Notes: generated by a model from the sequence alone, not told the origin. 64,000 nucleotides of DNA from Flavobacterium amniphilum (GCF_023634845.1 NZ_JAMLJL010000011.1:90912-154911); one strand, 5' to 3'; shown: positions 27,523-37,042, counted from the stretch's first letter. Numbers and translations are program-made.

Positions 27523-28461
27523 ATGAAAGGACCTCTATTCTACTCAAAAATTCTTCTTTTCGGGGAGTACGGAATTATTAAAGATTCTAAAGGATTAGCT
27601 ATTCCTTATAATTTTTACAATGGTGCTTTGAAGATAGAAGAAAATCCTTCTGCTGAGGCTGTTAAGTCAAATCAAAGTCTAAATCGTTTTGCTGTTTATC
27701 TTGAAAATTTACAGGCTGAACAACCGGAGCTGGTTAGTTTTAATATGACTGCCTTAAAAGCTGACGTTGAAAACGGAATGTATTTTGATTCAAGTATTCC
27801 GCAGGGTTATGGAGTAGGAAGCAGCGGCGCTTTGGTTGCGGCTATTTATGACAAATATGCCAATAATAAAATAACGGTTCTTGAAAACTTAACGAGAGAG
27901 AAGTTATTACAGTTAAAAGCGATTTTTTCACAAATGGAATCGTTTTTCCACGGGAAAAGTTCTGGATTGGATCCGTTGAACAGTTATTTAAGTATTCCTA
28001 TTTTAATTAATTCCAAAGATAATATCGAAGCAACCGGAATTCCTACGCAAAGTGCAAATGGAAAAGGGGCTGTTTTCTTATTGGATTCAGGAATTGTAGG
28101 AGAAACCGCTCCGATGGTGCATATTTTTATGGAAAACCTGAAAGAAGAAGGTTTCCGTAAAATGTTGAAATCACAATTCATTAAATATACAGATGCCTGT
28201 GTGGAGAACTTTTTGCACGGCGATGTCAAGTCATTGTTCTCAAATACCAAAAAACTTTCCAAAGTTGTTTTGAATAACTTCAAACCAATGATTCCGGAGC
28301 AATTCCACCAGGTATGGCAAAATGGAATTGATACTAACGATTACTACCTTAAATTATGCGGTTCAGGAGGTGGAGGCTATATTCTCGGCTTTACACAAGA
28401 TTGGGCAAAAGCTAAAGAATCGTTAAAAGACTACAAATTGGAAGTGGTTTATCAGTTTTAA
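27523..28461 (+). CDS. Mevalonate kinase (GHMP kinase family)
   Basis: The 312-residue protein begins YSKILLFGEYGIIKDSKGLAIP, the N-terminal substrate motif of mevalonate kinases. The ATP loop is PQGYGVGSSGALVAAIYDKY (about 91-110). Later parts are KSSGLDPLNSYLSIP, which includes the catalytic-Asp region, and the C-terminal LCGSGGGGYILGF. It phosphorylates mevalonate. It follows mvaD and precedes a UbiA-type prenyltransferase, placing it in isoprenoid synthesis. Confidence 0.9.
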   Translation: MKGPLFYSKILLFGEYGIIKDSKGLAIPYNFYNGALKIEENPSAEAVKSNQSLNRFAVYLENLQAEQPELVSFNMTALKADVENGMYFDSSIPQGYGVGSSGALVAAIYDKYANNKITVLENLTREKLLQLKAIFSQMESFFHGKSSGLDPLNSYLSIPILINSKDNIEATGIPTQSANGKGAVFLLDSGIVGETAPMVHIFMENLKEEGFRKMLKSQFIKYTDACVENFLHGDVKSLFSNTKKLSKVVLNNFKPMIPEQFHQVWQNGIDTNDYYLKLCGSGGGGYILGFTQDWAKAKESLKDYKLEVVYQF

Positions 28462-28502
28462 TGTTTATTTTCGGAAGTGGAATCACTTTCAAATTATAGA
28501 TC

Positions 28503-29420
28503 ATGCTCACCAGAAAAACAAAATTATTACTGATGAAAATCCTCAGTTTGTTTTCTGTGGTGCGTGGTTATAATATTCCCATTATTGTTTTAGCGCAGTA
28601 TTTGTCTTCCATATTTATTCTGGCTCCGGAAAGAAGAGCATTGGATGTTATTTTGGATTGGCGCCTTTTTATTTTAGTGTTTGTTTCAACACTGACAATC
28701 GCATCAGGCTATATTATCAATAACTTTTACGACTCAGAAAAGGATTTAATTAACCGTCCGAATAAATCGATGTTGGATCGGCTGGTAAGTCAAAAAACCA
28801 AATTGCAGGTATATTTTGCCCTTAATTTTCTGGCAACGGCTTTGGCTTTTATTATTTCGTTCAGGGCAGCCTTGTTTTTTGCAGTTTATATTTTCCTGAT
28901 CTGGTTTTATTCCCATAAACTTAAAAAGTATCCTATTGTAGGTAACCTTACTGCATCGTTATTGGCCGTATTGCCTTTCTTCGGTATTTTGCTGTATTTC
29001 AAAAACTTTTATGCCGTAATTTTTGCCCACGCTTCTTTCTTATTACTACTGATATTAATCCGGGAAATGGTCAAGGATTTGGAAAACATCAAAGGAGATA
29101 TCGCAAATAATTACCAGACAGTACCGGTGCGTTTTGGTGAGAAAATTTCGAAACAGGTTATCACATTCTTGACAATTTCAACTGTTTTTCCGGTCTATGT
29201 CCTGATAGAGAAGTTTGATGTGGGGTATATGGATATTTATTTTTACATCACTTTCATCGCATTAATCGGTTTCCTGTTTAAATTGTGGAAATCAAATTTG
29301 CAATCGGATTATGTTTATCTTCATAATATGCTTAAAGTGCTTATTGTAGCCGGAGTTTTTTGTATTATCTTGATTAATCCCGAGGTTCTGATCCACGGCA
29401 GGGCGATTTTACGTATATGA
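28503..29420 (+). CDS. UbiA-superfamily prenyltransferase
   Basis: The 305-residue integral membrane protein has about 8-9 hydrophobic helices. The first Asp-rich motif is NNFYDSEKD (N73, D77, D81), the second is REMVKDLENIKGD near residue 190. These bind prenyl diphosphate through magnesium. Flavobacterial homologues are often labelled geranylgeranylglycerol-phosphate geranylgeranyltransferase, but a quinone- or other lipid-prenylating role cannot be separated by eye. Its neighbourhood (mevalonate enzymes) supplies the prenyl donor. Its stop overlaps the next start (ATGA). Confidence 0.85.
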   Translation: MLTRKTKLLLMKILSLFSVVRGYNIPIIVLAQYLSSIFILAPERRALDVILDWRLFILVFVSTLTIASGYIINNFYDSEKDLINRPNKSMLDRLVSQKTKLQVYFALNFLATALAFIISFRAALFFAVYIFLIWFYSHKLKKYPIVGNLTASLLAVLPFFGILLYFKNFYAVIFAHASFLLLLILIREMVKDLENIKGDIANNYQTVPVRFGEKISKQVITFLTISTVFPVYVLIEKFDVGYMDIYFYITFIALIGFLFKLWKSNLQSDYVYLHNMLKVLIVAGVFCIILINPEVLIHGRAILRI

Positions 29421-30205
29421 AATATTTAATTTTCCTTTTGGTTCCATTTGTTTTTTATGCTCAGAACGAAGGGAAAAACGATGCTCAAAATGCAATTATA
29501 AAAGAGTATCTTGATGATTGTGCCCATCGGTATAACTATATTATTCAGATGAAAGAATGGCAAAATTGCATCGATGAAGGTTTGAAGAAAGACAGTACGA
29601 TTGCTTATTTGTGGCAACAGAAAGCAATGCCTTATTTCAAGGCAAGAAAGTATGAAGCCGGGATGCCGTATATCGATAAAGCGGTGCGTTATAATGCCGA
29701 AAGATGGCAGCCTTACAGAGCTTTTATCAAATGCATTTTTGCAAAAACGTATAAAGAAGCCATTGCCGATTTTGAAGACTGTAAAAAGAAATATGGAAAC
29801 GGTTATGTTATGGATCATACGTATGATTTTTACATGGCATTGAGTTATTTGCAATTGAATGAATATCAGTTGGCTGAAAAACTGTTACAGAATTATGTAG
29901 ATGACATGCTGGCTAAAAACGGTGAAGAATGGGTTCATTTTACGGCGTTATTTTATTTGGGAATTTCTAAATACGAGCAAAATAAGCTTGAAGAAGCAAT
30001 TGCCGAATTTGACAGAGCCTTGAAAAAGTATCCAAATTATTCAGAGGTTAAAACCTATAAAGGAATTTGTCTTTATAAATTAGGAAAAAAAGAAGCCTCT
30101 GAAAAGATAATGAAGGAAGCAGAGTCTGATTACAAACAAGGTTATAAGATGACCGAAGACAATGCTGTTTATGAAACCTATCCTTATCAATTGAGAAGGA
30201 AGTGA
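29417..30205 (+). CDS. Exported tetratricopeptide-repeat protein
   Basis: The 262-residue protein has a signal peptide (1 to about 16, VPFVFYAQ) and several TPR-like helix pairs. The clearest are KARKYEAGMPYIDKAVRYNA (about 75-94) and QNKLEEAIAEFDRALKKYPN (about 190-209). It probably serves as a periplasmic protein-interaction scaffold; no partner can be named. It overlaps the prenyltransferase gene by four bases. Confidence 0.85.
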   Translation: MKYLIFLLVPFVFYAQNEGKNDAQNAIIKEYLDDCAHRYNYIIQMKEWQNCIDEGLKKDSTIAYLWQQKAMPYFKARKYEAGMPYIDKAVRYNAERWQPYRAFIKCIFAKTYKEAIADFEDCKKKYGNGYVMDHTYDFYMALSYLQLNEYQLAEKLLQNYVDDMLAKNGEEWVHFTALFYLGISKYEQNKLEEAIAEFDRALKKYPNYSEVKTYKGICLYKLGKKEASEKIMKEAESDYKQGYKMTEDNAVYETYPYQLRRK

Positions 30206-30224
30206 TTCTGAAATTAGAATTCCC

Positions 30225-30232
30225 TATCTTTG
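30225..30232 (+). promoter_or_regulatory. Putative -7 promoter box of the pseudouridine synthase gene
   Basis: TATCTTTG is an exact TAnnTTTG match 16 bases before the ATG, the same spacing as for mvaD. The upstream -33 element is weak. Confidence 0.5.
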
Positions 30233-30248
30233 CAAAAAGATTTGAAAA

Positions 30249-31136
30249 ATGAATAACGGAAGAGGGAATAGTAAACGTAATACAACCGGTAAGTCAAGTG
30301 CAGGAGGAAAAAGACCAAGTGCAGCTGCAAAATCAGGATTTAAAAAAGGAAATACTAAATCTGATGCTCCAAAATCCAAACCATCTTTTGATAAGCCTAA
30401 AGCAAAAACTGTTAAAAAGGAGAAGAACGATGATATCCGTCTGAATAAATATATTTCGAATTCAGGTGTGTGTTCACGCCGTGATGCCGATATTTATATT
30501 CAGTCAGGAAATGTGAAGGTAAACGGAGAAGTGATTACTGAGATGGGCTATCAGGTGAAACCCGGAGATGTGGTAAATTTTGACGGCAGTGTCATTATTC
30601 CTGAAAAGAAAGAGTATGTATTGTTAAATAAACCAAAAGGGTTTACTACTTCAAAAGACGAAGATGCAAGTGCTAACAACGTTTTGGATTTAGTCCGAAA
30701 TGCTACAAAAGCTAAATTACAGCCTGTTGGACGCATGGATAAAACGACAACAGGACTGTTGTTGTTTACCAATGATACTGATATGATCCGTAAATTTACT
30801 GAACCAAATCAGCGATCTTCAAAAGTGTACCAGGTTTCTTTGGATCGTAATCTGAAATATGAAGATTTGGAGAAAATTGGATCCGGAGTAACAATCGACA
30901 ATCATAAAATTTGGGTGGAAGAGATATCTTATGTTGAAAATGCTCCGAAATCTGAAATCGGATTGAAGATGAAAACCAGTAACGTGAAAGTTGTCCGCAA
31001 TATTTTCGAACATCTGGATTATAATGTACTAAAAGTTGACCGCGTTATTTTTGCCGGTCTGACCAAAAAAAATATCGGAAGAGGATACTGGAGGCTTCTG
31101 ACTGAACAAGAAGTTATTAATCTGAAAAATAGCTAA
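30249..31136 (+). CDS. RsuA/RluB-type pseudouridine synthase
   Basis: The 295-residue protein has a disordered, basic N-terminal tail (1 to about 58, rich in Lys, Ser and Gly). An S4 RNA-binding domain follows (about 60-110: IRLNKYISNSGVCSRRDADIY), then the catalytic domain with GRMDKTTTGLLLFTND (catalytic D164). The family isomerises uridine in rRNA (RluB/E or RsuA positions); which site is modified here is unknown. Its own promoter box and a strong terminator make it monocistronic. Confidence 0.93.
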   Translation: MNNGRGNSKRNTTGKSSAGGKRPSAAAKSGFKKGNTKSDAPKSKPSFDKPKAKTVKKEKNDDIRLNKYISNSGVCSRRDADIYIQSGNVKVNGEVITEMGYQVKPGDVVNFDGSVIIPEKKEYVLLNKPKGFTTSKDEDASANNVLDLVRNATKAKLQPVGRMDKTTTGLLLFTNDTDMIRKFTEPNQRSSKVYQVSLDRNLKYEDLEKIGSGVTIDNHKIWVEEISYVENAPKSEIGLKMKTSNVKVVRNIFEHLDYNVLKVDRVIFAGLTKKNIGRGYWRLLTEQEVINLKNS

Positions 31137-31155
31137 TTGTAAATTTAATCTTTGA

Positions 31156-31187
31156 AATTCCTGTTAAATATTTAACAGGAATTTTTT
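31156..31187 (+). terminator. Intrinsic terminator of the pseudouridine synthase gene
   Basis: A perfect 13-base stem, AATTCCTGTTAAA / TTTAACAGGAATT, with a two-base loop and a T tract after it. Confidence 0.85.
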
Positions 31188-31234
31188 ATTTAGGATGCAT
31201 TCCATTAGTTTTATGCAACCTAAAAACAAAATAG

Positions 31235-32998
31235 ATGAAGAAAATAGCAGTTTTAGGAATTGCCCTGGTTGGTTTGTTTCAGCTGACAGGTTGTTCCAAA
31301 AAATCAAGTCAGGACTTTGCAAAGCTGACACAGGATTATTTCAAAGGGAAAAATGAGTTGGATCCAATTAATGCAACTTTAAACGGTCAAAATGAATTCA
31401 ATGACCAGTTTGCTTTTGAAATGACTGATTCCTACCGTAAAAAACAAGCCGCTTTTTTTGATAAATATCAGAAGGAACTGTCTGAATATGATTTGGGAAA
31501 TTTATCTGAAGAGGAAAAAATCAGTTACGAAATTATCAAATGGGAAACCGAAGTAGGAAAGGATTTGCTTAAAACGGATGCTAACCTGATGCCGGTGCAT
31601 CAATTTTCGGGCACTCATTTAATGATGACACAATTTGCCAGCGGTACAGCTGCACAGCCTTTTAAAACAGAAAAAGATTACCGTAATTTCTTAAAACGTA
31701 TGGATGCTTATAGCGTTTGGATCGATTCGGCTATCGTTTATATGAAAAAAGGAATGGCAAAGAAAATTGTATTGCCAAAAGCGTTGACCGAAAAAGTAAT
31801 TCCGCAATTTGCCGATCAAATCACACCGAAAGTGGAAGACAATTTGTTTTATTCAACGATTAAAACGATGCCGACTGATTTTTCTGAAACTACAAAAACG
31901 GCTTTGAAAGCAGAATATTCTAAAATGATTTCTGGAAAATTAATGCCGCAATATCAAAAAATGACCGATTTCTTAAAGAATGAATATCTGCCGGCTTCCA
32001 GAACGACAAGCGGGATCGGAAGTCTGCCGGGCGGGGATGAATTGTATAAGGTTTATGCTAAACAATGGACTACCACGACAACTACAATTGAGGATATCCA
32101 TAAATTGGGATTGAAAGAAGTTGCCCGTTTGAAAGCCGAAATGGAGAAGGTTAAAAATCAGGTTGGTTTCAAGGGAACCATAGTTGAATTCTTCGATTAT
32201 GTTCGTGCCAAAAAGGAATTGATGCCTTTTAAAAAACCGGAAGAAGTAATTGCAAACTTTAATGTCATTCACCAGAAAATAAAACCGAATGTTGATAAAC
32301 TGTTCGCATTACAACCTAAAACACCTTTTGAAGTGAGAAGAGTAGAAGCATTCCGAGAAAAAACCGCAAGTGCTGAATATATTCAGGGTGCTGCAGATGG
32401 TTCGCGTCCTGGTATTTTTTATGTGCCTATCCCGGATGTGACGAAGTATAATTATTATGGGGATGAAGATTTGTTTCTACATGAAGCTATTCCAGGTCAT
32501 CATTTCCAGATTTCATTGCAACAGGAAAATAAAGAATTGCCTGATTTCAGAAGATTTAACTGGTTTGGGGCTTATGGTGAAGGTTGGGCTTTGTATACAG
32601 AAAGTTTAGGGACTGAATTGGGGTTATATGAAGATCCGTACCAATATTTCGGAATGTTAGGAAATGAAATGCACCGCGCTATCCGTTTGGTTGTGGATAC
32701 CGGTTTGCATTCGAAAGGATGGACAAGGGAGCAGGCAATCAAGTATTCATTGGAAAATGAAGCGGAAAGCGAAGCCAGTATCGTTTCGGAAATTGAACGT
32801 TATATGGCTATTCCCGGGCAGGCTTTGTCTTATAAGCTTGGTCAGTTAAAAATTATGGAATTGCGCAGAAAAGCCTCGACTGAGATGAGTGATAAATTTG
32901 ACATCAAGGTTTTTCACCAAAAAGTATTGGAGTCAGGTGTAATGCCGCTGGCACTTTTGGAAACAAAAATTAATGATTGGATTAAAACGGGGAATTAA
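31235..32998 (+). CDS. DUF885-family lipoprotein, putative metallopeptidase
   Basis: The 587-residue lipoprotein has lipobox QLTGC (Cys20). It carries HEAIPGHH (residues 416-423), the zinc-site-like motif of the DUF885 family, followed by EGWALYTESLG, whose Glu may be the third ligand. The family is thought to hold periplasmic peptidases or hydrolases, but the substrate is not established. It stands alone between two terminators. Confidence 0.85.
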   Translation: MKKIAVLGIALVGLFQLTGCSKKSSQDFAKLTQDYFKGKNELDPINATLNGQNEFNDQFAFEMTDSYRKKQAAFFDKYQKELSEYDLGNLSEEEKISYEIIKWETEVGKDLLKTDANLMPVHQFSGTHLMMTQFASGTAAQPFKTEKDYRNFLKRMDAYSVWIDSAIVYMKKGMAKKIVLPKALTEKVIPQFADQITPKVEDNLFYSTIKTMPTDFSETTKTALKAEYSKMISGKLMPQYQKMTDFLKNEYLPASRTTSGIGSLPGGDELYKVYAKQWTTTTTTIEDIHKLGLKEVARLKAEMEKVKNQVGFKGTIVEFFDYVRAKKELMPFKKPEEVIANFNVIHQKIKPNVDKLFALQPKTPFEVRRVEAFREKTASAEYIQGAADGSRPGIFYVPIPDVTKYNYYGDEDLFLHEAIPGHHFQISLQQENKELPDFRRFNWFGAYGEGWALYTESLGTELGLYEDPYQYFGMLGNEMHRAIRLVVDTGLHSKGWTREQAIKYSLENEAESEASIVSEIERYMAIPGQALSYKLGQLKIMELRRKASTEMSDKFDIKVFHQKVLESGVMPLALLETKINDWIKTGN

Positions 32999-33012
32999 CT
33001 CCCTGTTTTTTT
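32984..33012 (+). terminator. Intrinsic terminator overlapping the DUF885 stop codon
   Basis: A ten-base stem (AAAACGGGGA / TCCCTGTTTT, one G-T pair) with a six-base loop includes the stop codon region and runs into a T tract. Confidence 0.7.
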
Positions 33013-33078
33013 ATGCTTATTTTTTAAAACATAGTTAAATTAAGTAGGTAAATTCATTATAAAACCAAAAGAGCATCT

Positions 33079-33086
33079 TATTTTTG
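33079..33086 (+). promoter_or_regulatory. Putative -7 box of the AsmA-like gene
   Basis: TATTTTTG matches TAnnTTTG, 19 bases before ATG 33106. No clear -33 element. Confidence 0.4.
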
Positions 33087-33105
33087 TAGTATCAAAGTGC
33101 AGATC

Positions 33106-35847
33106 ATGAAAATAGTATTTAAGGTTTTGAAAATTAGCGCCATAGCAATTGGTTCTGTTTTATTGTTGATGTTTGTTTTGCCAATGCTTTTTCCGGGAAA
33201 AATAGCAGAAGAAGTTAAAGGTTTTGCAAATAAAAAACTCAACGGCGAACTGAATTTCAAAGAAGCGAATTTGTCTTTTTTCAGTCACTTCCCATCGTTG
33301 ACTTTAACACTTACTGATTTTTCACTTAAAGGATCTGCTCCTTTCCAAAACGAAAATCTGGTTAAAGCAGATGATATTTCTTTCGGAGTGAATTTGATGA
33401 GTCTGCTTTTCGACAGTTCGGTGAAGATTGATGAAATTTATATTTCTGATGCGGAAATGAATGTTCTGGTTAATGAACAAGGTCAGGCTAATTACAATGT
33501 ATATGTTTCTGAAAAGAAGCAGGAAAAAGAAAAACCTGGAGAAACGTCTCTTCGTTTGGACCGTATTCAAATCGAAAACACGCATCTGACTTACAATGAT
33601 AAATCGGCTAATATCCTGATTAACGCTGTTGGCTTTAATTATTTGGGGAAAGGAGATTTTGATAAAGCTATTTTTGATTTGGAAACAGAAGCTGAAATTG
33701 ATTCTTTTGATTTTGCCTTCGGAGGTGAAGAGTATCTTAAAAATAAAAAGGTAAATGCTAATCTTATTACACAAATCAATACAAGCTCATTGGCTTTTGT
33801 GTTTCAGCAGAATAATTTGGTTATAAACCAACTCCCAATTGATTTTATCGGAAAACTGAATTTTCTTAAAAGTGGTTATGAGTTGGATTTTAATGTGAAG
33901 TCGGATGATAGTAACCTGCATGATTTTTTTACAGCTTTACCGCCTCAGTATGTGAAATGGCTTGAAAAAACTGAAATTCAGGGTAAAACGGATCTTCTTT
34001 TGACTCTCAAGGGAATTTATAATGTCGAAGAAAATAAAAAACCGGATTTGGCTTTTGCCATGAATATCCGTAATGGTTTGGTTAATTACAATGCTTCAAA
34101 AAATCCAGCATCGGGACTGACTTTAAAACTGGATACAAAACTACCTTCACTGGATGTAGATAAGTTATTAGTTAAAATAACTCCTTTGTCCTTTAAAATG
34201 GGACAGGATTATTTTGACGGAACTATTGAAACTGTTGGCTTGACTTCTCCTAACATCAATGCGAAAATTAAATCCAATCTGGATTTGAAAAAATTGCATG
34301 AAGGTTTAGGGATTCAGAATATGGATTTCTCAGGTAAATTGATTGCTGATGTCACAGCAAAAGGGATCTATGATCAAAATAAAAGATTGTTTCCTGTTAC
34401 AAAGGGTAATGTTGTGTTGCAAAATGCAAGCTTGAAAACACAATGGTATCCCAATCCTGTTTCGGCGATTAATTTGACTGCCAATGTGGATAATAGTACA
34501 GGAATGTATAAAGATCTTAAAGTGAAAGTGACACCGGCTTCCTTTGATTTTGAAGGGAAAAAGATGTATGTGAATGCGTCGTTTGAGAATTTCGACGATA
34601 TTCTTTATGATATAAAAGCTAAAGGTGAAATTGATTTGGGAAGGATTTATAAAGTTTTTTCTCAGGAAGATTTGGATATCAAAGGTTTTGTAAGAGCAGA
34701 TTTGGCCCTTAAAGGAAGACAAAGTGATGCAACCGGTGGAAGGTATAACCGTTTAAACAACAGCGGAACCTTGTTCTTGCAAAATATAAGCACTACTTCT
34801 AGTTATCTGCCAAAACCATTTGTAATTAAAGAAGGTTTTTTCTCTTTTAATCAAAATCAAATGAATTTTAAAAATTTTCTGGCTTCTTACGGTCAGTCTG
34901 ATTTTAAGATGAATGGACAAATGCAAAATGTAATCAATTTTGTAATGTCTGATAAAGCAATTTTGAAAGGAGAGTTCAGAGTGGAATCGAATTATCTTAA
35001 TGTGGACGAATTCGCGGGAGGGGTGGCATCAAAAGAAGTTGGGAATTCTCAGGCGAATAATTCTAAGTCTGCTTCCTCAGGTGTAGTTGTAGTTCCGCCT
35101 AATCTTAATTTAAGTTTACTGGCTAATTTCAGAAAGGTTAATTTTGAAGGATTGTCTATCAATAATCTTACGAGTTACCTGAAAATGGATAAAGGGGAAA
35201 TGCAATTAAAAAATACCGGATTCAATTTGATTGGCTGTCAAGTCAAAATGAACGCCTCTTATAAGAACTTAAGTCCGAAGAAAGCTTTTTTTGATTATAA
35301 ACTTATTGCTAAGGAATTTGATGTTAAAAAGGCTTATAATGAAGTGAAAATGTTTCGTGATATGGCTCCGGCAGCTAAAACAGCAGAAGGTGTTATTTCA
35401 CTGGATTATAATGTGGCTGGTTATCTGGATCAAAATATGATGCCTATTTATCCTTCGTTGAAGGGTGGAGGTGTTTTATCGGTTAAAAAAGTAAAGATGA
35501 AAGGTTTTAAATTATTCAATGCGGTGAGTAAAACCACTTCACATGATGGTATAAAAAACCCGGATCTTTCGGAAATAGACATCAAAAGTGCAGTTAAGAA
35601 TAATATAATGACAGTTGAGCAATTTAAATTTAAAGTAGCTGGATTCCGACCTAAAATATCAGGACAGGCTTCTTTGGACGGAAGGCTTAATCTTAAAATG
35701 CGTTTGGGATTGCCGCCGCTTGGGATTATCGGAATTCCATTGAAAATAACCGGTACACAAGATAAGCCAATCGTTAAAATTGGTAAAAAATCTGATGATC
35801 TGGAAGAAACCGAATATCAGGAAAATGATACTATTAAAAAGGAATAG
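33106..35847 (+). CDS. AsmA-like inner-membrane-anchored envelope protein
   Basis: The 913-residue protein (ATG 33106; an in-frame GTG at 33097 is possible) has one N-terminal membrane helix (about 7-28), then a long periplasmic region rich in beta strands. The N-terminal AsmA pattern is LNGELNFKEANLSFFSHFPSL. The C-terminal AsmA region includes DIKSAVKNNIMTVEQFKFK and LPPLGIIGIPLKITGT. Such proteins are bridge-like and linked to lipid transport or outer-membrane assembly. The C-terminus is acidic. It is flanked by its own promoter box and terminator. Confidence 0.85.
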   Translation: MKIVFKVLKISAIAIGSVLLLMFVLPMLFPGKIAEEVKGFANKKLNGELNFKEANLSFFSHFPSLTLTLTDFSLKGSAPFQNENLVKADDISFGVNLMSLLFDSSVKIDEIYISDAEMNVLVNEQGQANYNVYVSEKKQEKEKPGETSLRLDRIQIENTHLTYNDKSANILINAVGFNYLGKGDFDKAIFDLETEAEIDSFDFAFGGEEYLKNKKVNANLITQINTSSLAFVFQQNNLVINQLPIDFIGKLNFLKSGYELDFNVKSDDSNLHDFFTALPPQYVKWLEKTEIQGKTDLLLTLKGIYNVEENKKPDLAFAMNIRNGLVNYNASKNPASGLTLKLDTKLPSLDVDKLLVKITPLSFKMGQDYFDGTIETVGLTSPNINAKIKSNLDLKKLHEGLGIQNMDFSGKLIADVTAKGIYDQNKRLFPVTKGNVVLQNASLKTQWYPNPVSAINLTANVDNSTGMYKDLKVKVTPASFDFEGKKMYVNASFENFDDILYDIKAKGEIDLGRIYKVFSQEDLDIKGFVRADLALKGRQSDATGGRYNRLNNSGTLFLQNISTTSSYLPKPFVIKEGFFSFNQNQMNFKNFLASYGQSDFKMNGQMQNVINFVMSDKAILKGEFRVESNYLNVDEFAGGVASKEVGNSQANNSKSASSGVVVVPPNLNLSLLANFRKVNFEGLSINNLTSYLKMDKGEMQLKNTGFNLIGCQVKMNASYKNLSPKKAFFDYKLIAKEFDVKKAYNEVKMFRDMAPAAKTAEGVISLDYNVAGYLDQNMMPIYPSLKGGGVLSVKKVKMKGFKLFNAVSKTTSHDGIKNPDLSEIDIKSAVKNNIMTVEQFKFKVAGFRPKISGQASLDGRLNLKMRLGLPPLGIIGIPLKITGTQDKPIVKIGKKSDDLEETEYQENDTIKKE

Positions 35848-35861
35848 TGTAAAGTAATAAC

Positions 35862-35893
35862 AAAAAGGCAGAATTCAACTTCTGTCTTTTTTG
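35862..35893. terminator. Intrinsic terminator after the AsmA-like gene
   Basis: A twelve-base stem, AAAAAGgCAGAA / TTCTGtCTTTTT (one wobble pair), with a six-base loop and a T tract. Confidence 0.8.
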
Positions 35894-36031
35894 TTGATTA
35901 TCAGTTTTTTATAATATTTTCTTGTACTAAGATTGTGCTTTTTGCGTTATAGTTGTTGATCTTTATTTTGCTTAAAGCAGAATTGTGCTTATTCTCTGTT
36001 TTTCGGTTTCATTCCTTTAATTATCCCGGTT

Positions 36032-36739
36032 ATGAGAAAAATAATTTTATCAATGCTGTTGGCTTTGATTGGTCTGATCTTTAATTCCTGTCAAAAAGAT
36101 GATGTTTCAAATGATAATGGTAAGCTGACAAACCAATCTGTGTTAGCCGATTTATTGATGAGGGTTTCACATTCAAGTGCAGCAAATATGTCTACCAGAG
36201 ATGAAGATGAGTCGGTTTGCTTTACGGTCAGTCTTCCCATAACTTTTAGTATGAACGGTCAATTGATTACTGTTGCTGATCAGACAAACTACTCTGCTTT
36301 TCTGATTGCGCTCCATAATATGTATGATGAAGATATATCGGTTATTTTTGACTTTCCGATTACTATTTCTTATGAAGACGGCACTACTTTGGTTTTAAAT
36401 AGTATAATGGATTTGCATGCGGCTTTACGTAGTTGTCATTCGGATGATGATGACGATGATGATATTGAATGCCTGGTAATCCATTATCCTTTACAAATTT
36501 CCTTTTATGATTCGGTTGGTGTCGAAAATGTATTGGTTTTTAATGATGACGGTGAATTGTTTGCCTTTTTGGATAATTTGGAAGATGATGATGCATTTGT
36601 GATAAATTTTCCGGTTACCATAACGGATTCTAATGGTAGTATGGTTGTGGTGAGTAATAACGGACAATTGGAAGCTATAATCGAGGTTGCCGATGACGAA
36701 TGTGGTGATCATGACGGTGATCATGATGAAGACAGGTAA
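36032..36739 (+). CDS. Acidic lipoprotein with four internal repeats, unknown function
   Basis: I do not recognise the family. The 235-residue lipoprotein has lipobox IFNSC (Cys20). It contains four units of about 35-44 residues (about 57-94, 98-133, 139-182, 184-218). Each begins with a run of Asp/Glu (DEDES, DEDIS, DDDDDDDIE, EDDDA), then a strand of the type FPITIS (SLPITFS, DFPITIS, HYPLQIS, NFPVTIT), then a Gly turn and a second strand ending near a hydrophobic -L-A- pair. The tail is Asp/His-rich (DDECGDHDGDHDED). Divalent-cation binding is an inference from the acidic loops. The gene stands alone between two terminators. Confidence 0.7.
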   Translation: MRKIILSMLLALIGLIFNSCQKDDVSNDNGKLTNQSVLADLLMRVSHSSAANMSTRDEDESVCFTVSLPITFSMNGQLITVADQTNYSAFLIALHNMYDEDISVIFDFPITISYEDGTTLVLNSIMDLHAALRSCHSDDDDDDDIECLVIHYPLQISFYDSVGVENVLVFNDDGELFAFLDNLEDDDAFVINFPVTITDSNGSMVVVSNNGQLEAIIEVADDECGDHDGDHDEDR

Positions 36740-36808
36740 ATAATTTTGGCTGTAGGTTGTGGGCAATCACTTAGTGGTGATTTGTTCTTTGTTGATGTTC
36801 TGAAAACA

Positions 36809-36835
36809 AAAAACCCACTCATTGAGTGGGTTTTG
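36809..36835. terminator. Bidirectional terminator between the repeat lipoprotein and tRNA-Phe
   Basis: The perfect stem AAACCCACTC / GAGTGGGTTT has a three-base loop and A/T tracts on both sides. It serves the convergent lipoprotein gene and tRNA gene. Confidence 0.85.
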
Positions 36836-36838
36836 TTG

Positions 36839-36911
36839 TGGTGCCTCCAGGAATCGAACCAGGGACACATGGATTTTCAGTCCATTGCTCTACCAACTGA
36901 GCTAAGGCACC
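36839..36911 (-). tRNA. tRNA-Phe (GAA)
   Basis: The minus strand folds as a full cloverleaf of 73 bases. The acceptor stem is GGTGCCT / AGGCACC with discriminator A, the D arm has TAGCTCAGTTGGTAGAGCA, the anticodon loop CTGAAAA gives GAA at 36876-36878, and the T arm has GGTTCGATTCC. The 3' CCA is not encoded and must be added after transcription. Confidence 0.97.
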
Positions 36912-36958
36912 ATTATGTCTGCTTTCGTTAAGCGTGTATTGCTTGTTGATTGCGGGTG

Positions 36959-36989
36959 CAAATATAGAACCATTTTTCATTTATCCAAA
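36959..36989 (-). promoter_or_regulatory. tRNA-Phe promoter with full Bacteroidota consensus
   Basis: On the minus strand TTTG (36989-36986), exactly 19 bases, then TATATTTG (36966-36959) match the Bacteroidota housekeeping consensus. The -7 box ends 47 bases before the mature 5' end of the tRNA. Confidence 0.8.
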
Positions 36990-37042
36990 ACATTTTTTTA
37001 AAAAAATCTATTTGTAACTTAGCAGAATCAATAATTCATGAT

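Noticed and set aside
36746..36931. 61-residue open frame across the tRNA region
   Set aside because: It runs through a terminator and antisense to tRNA-Phe; not a gene.
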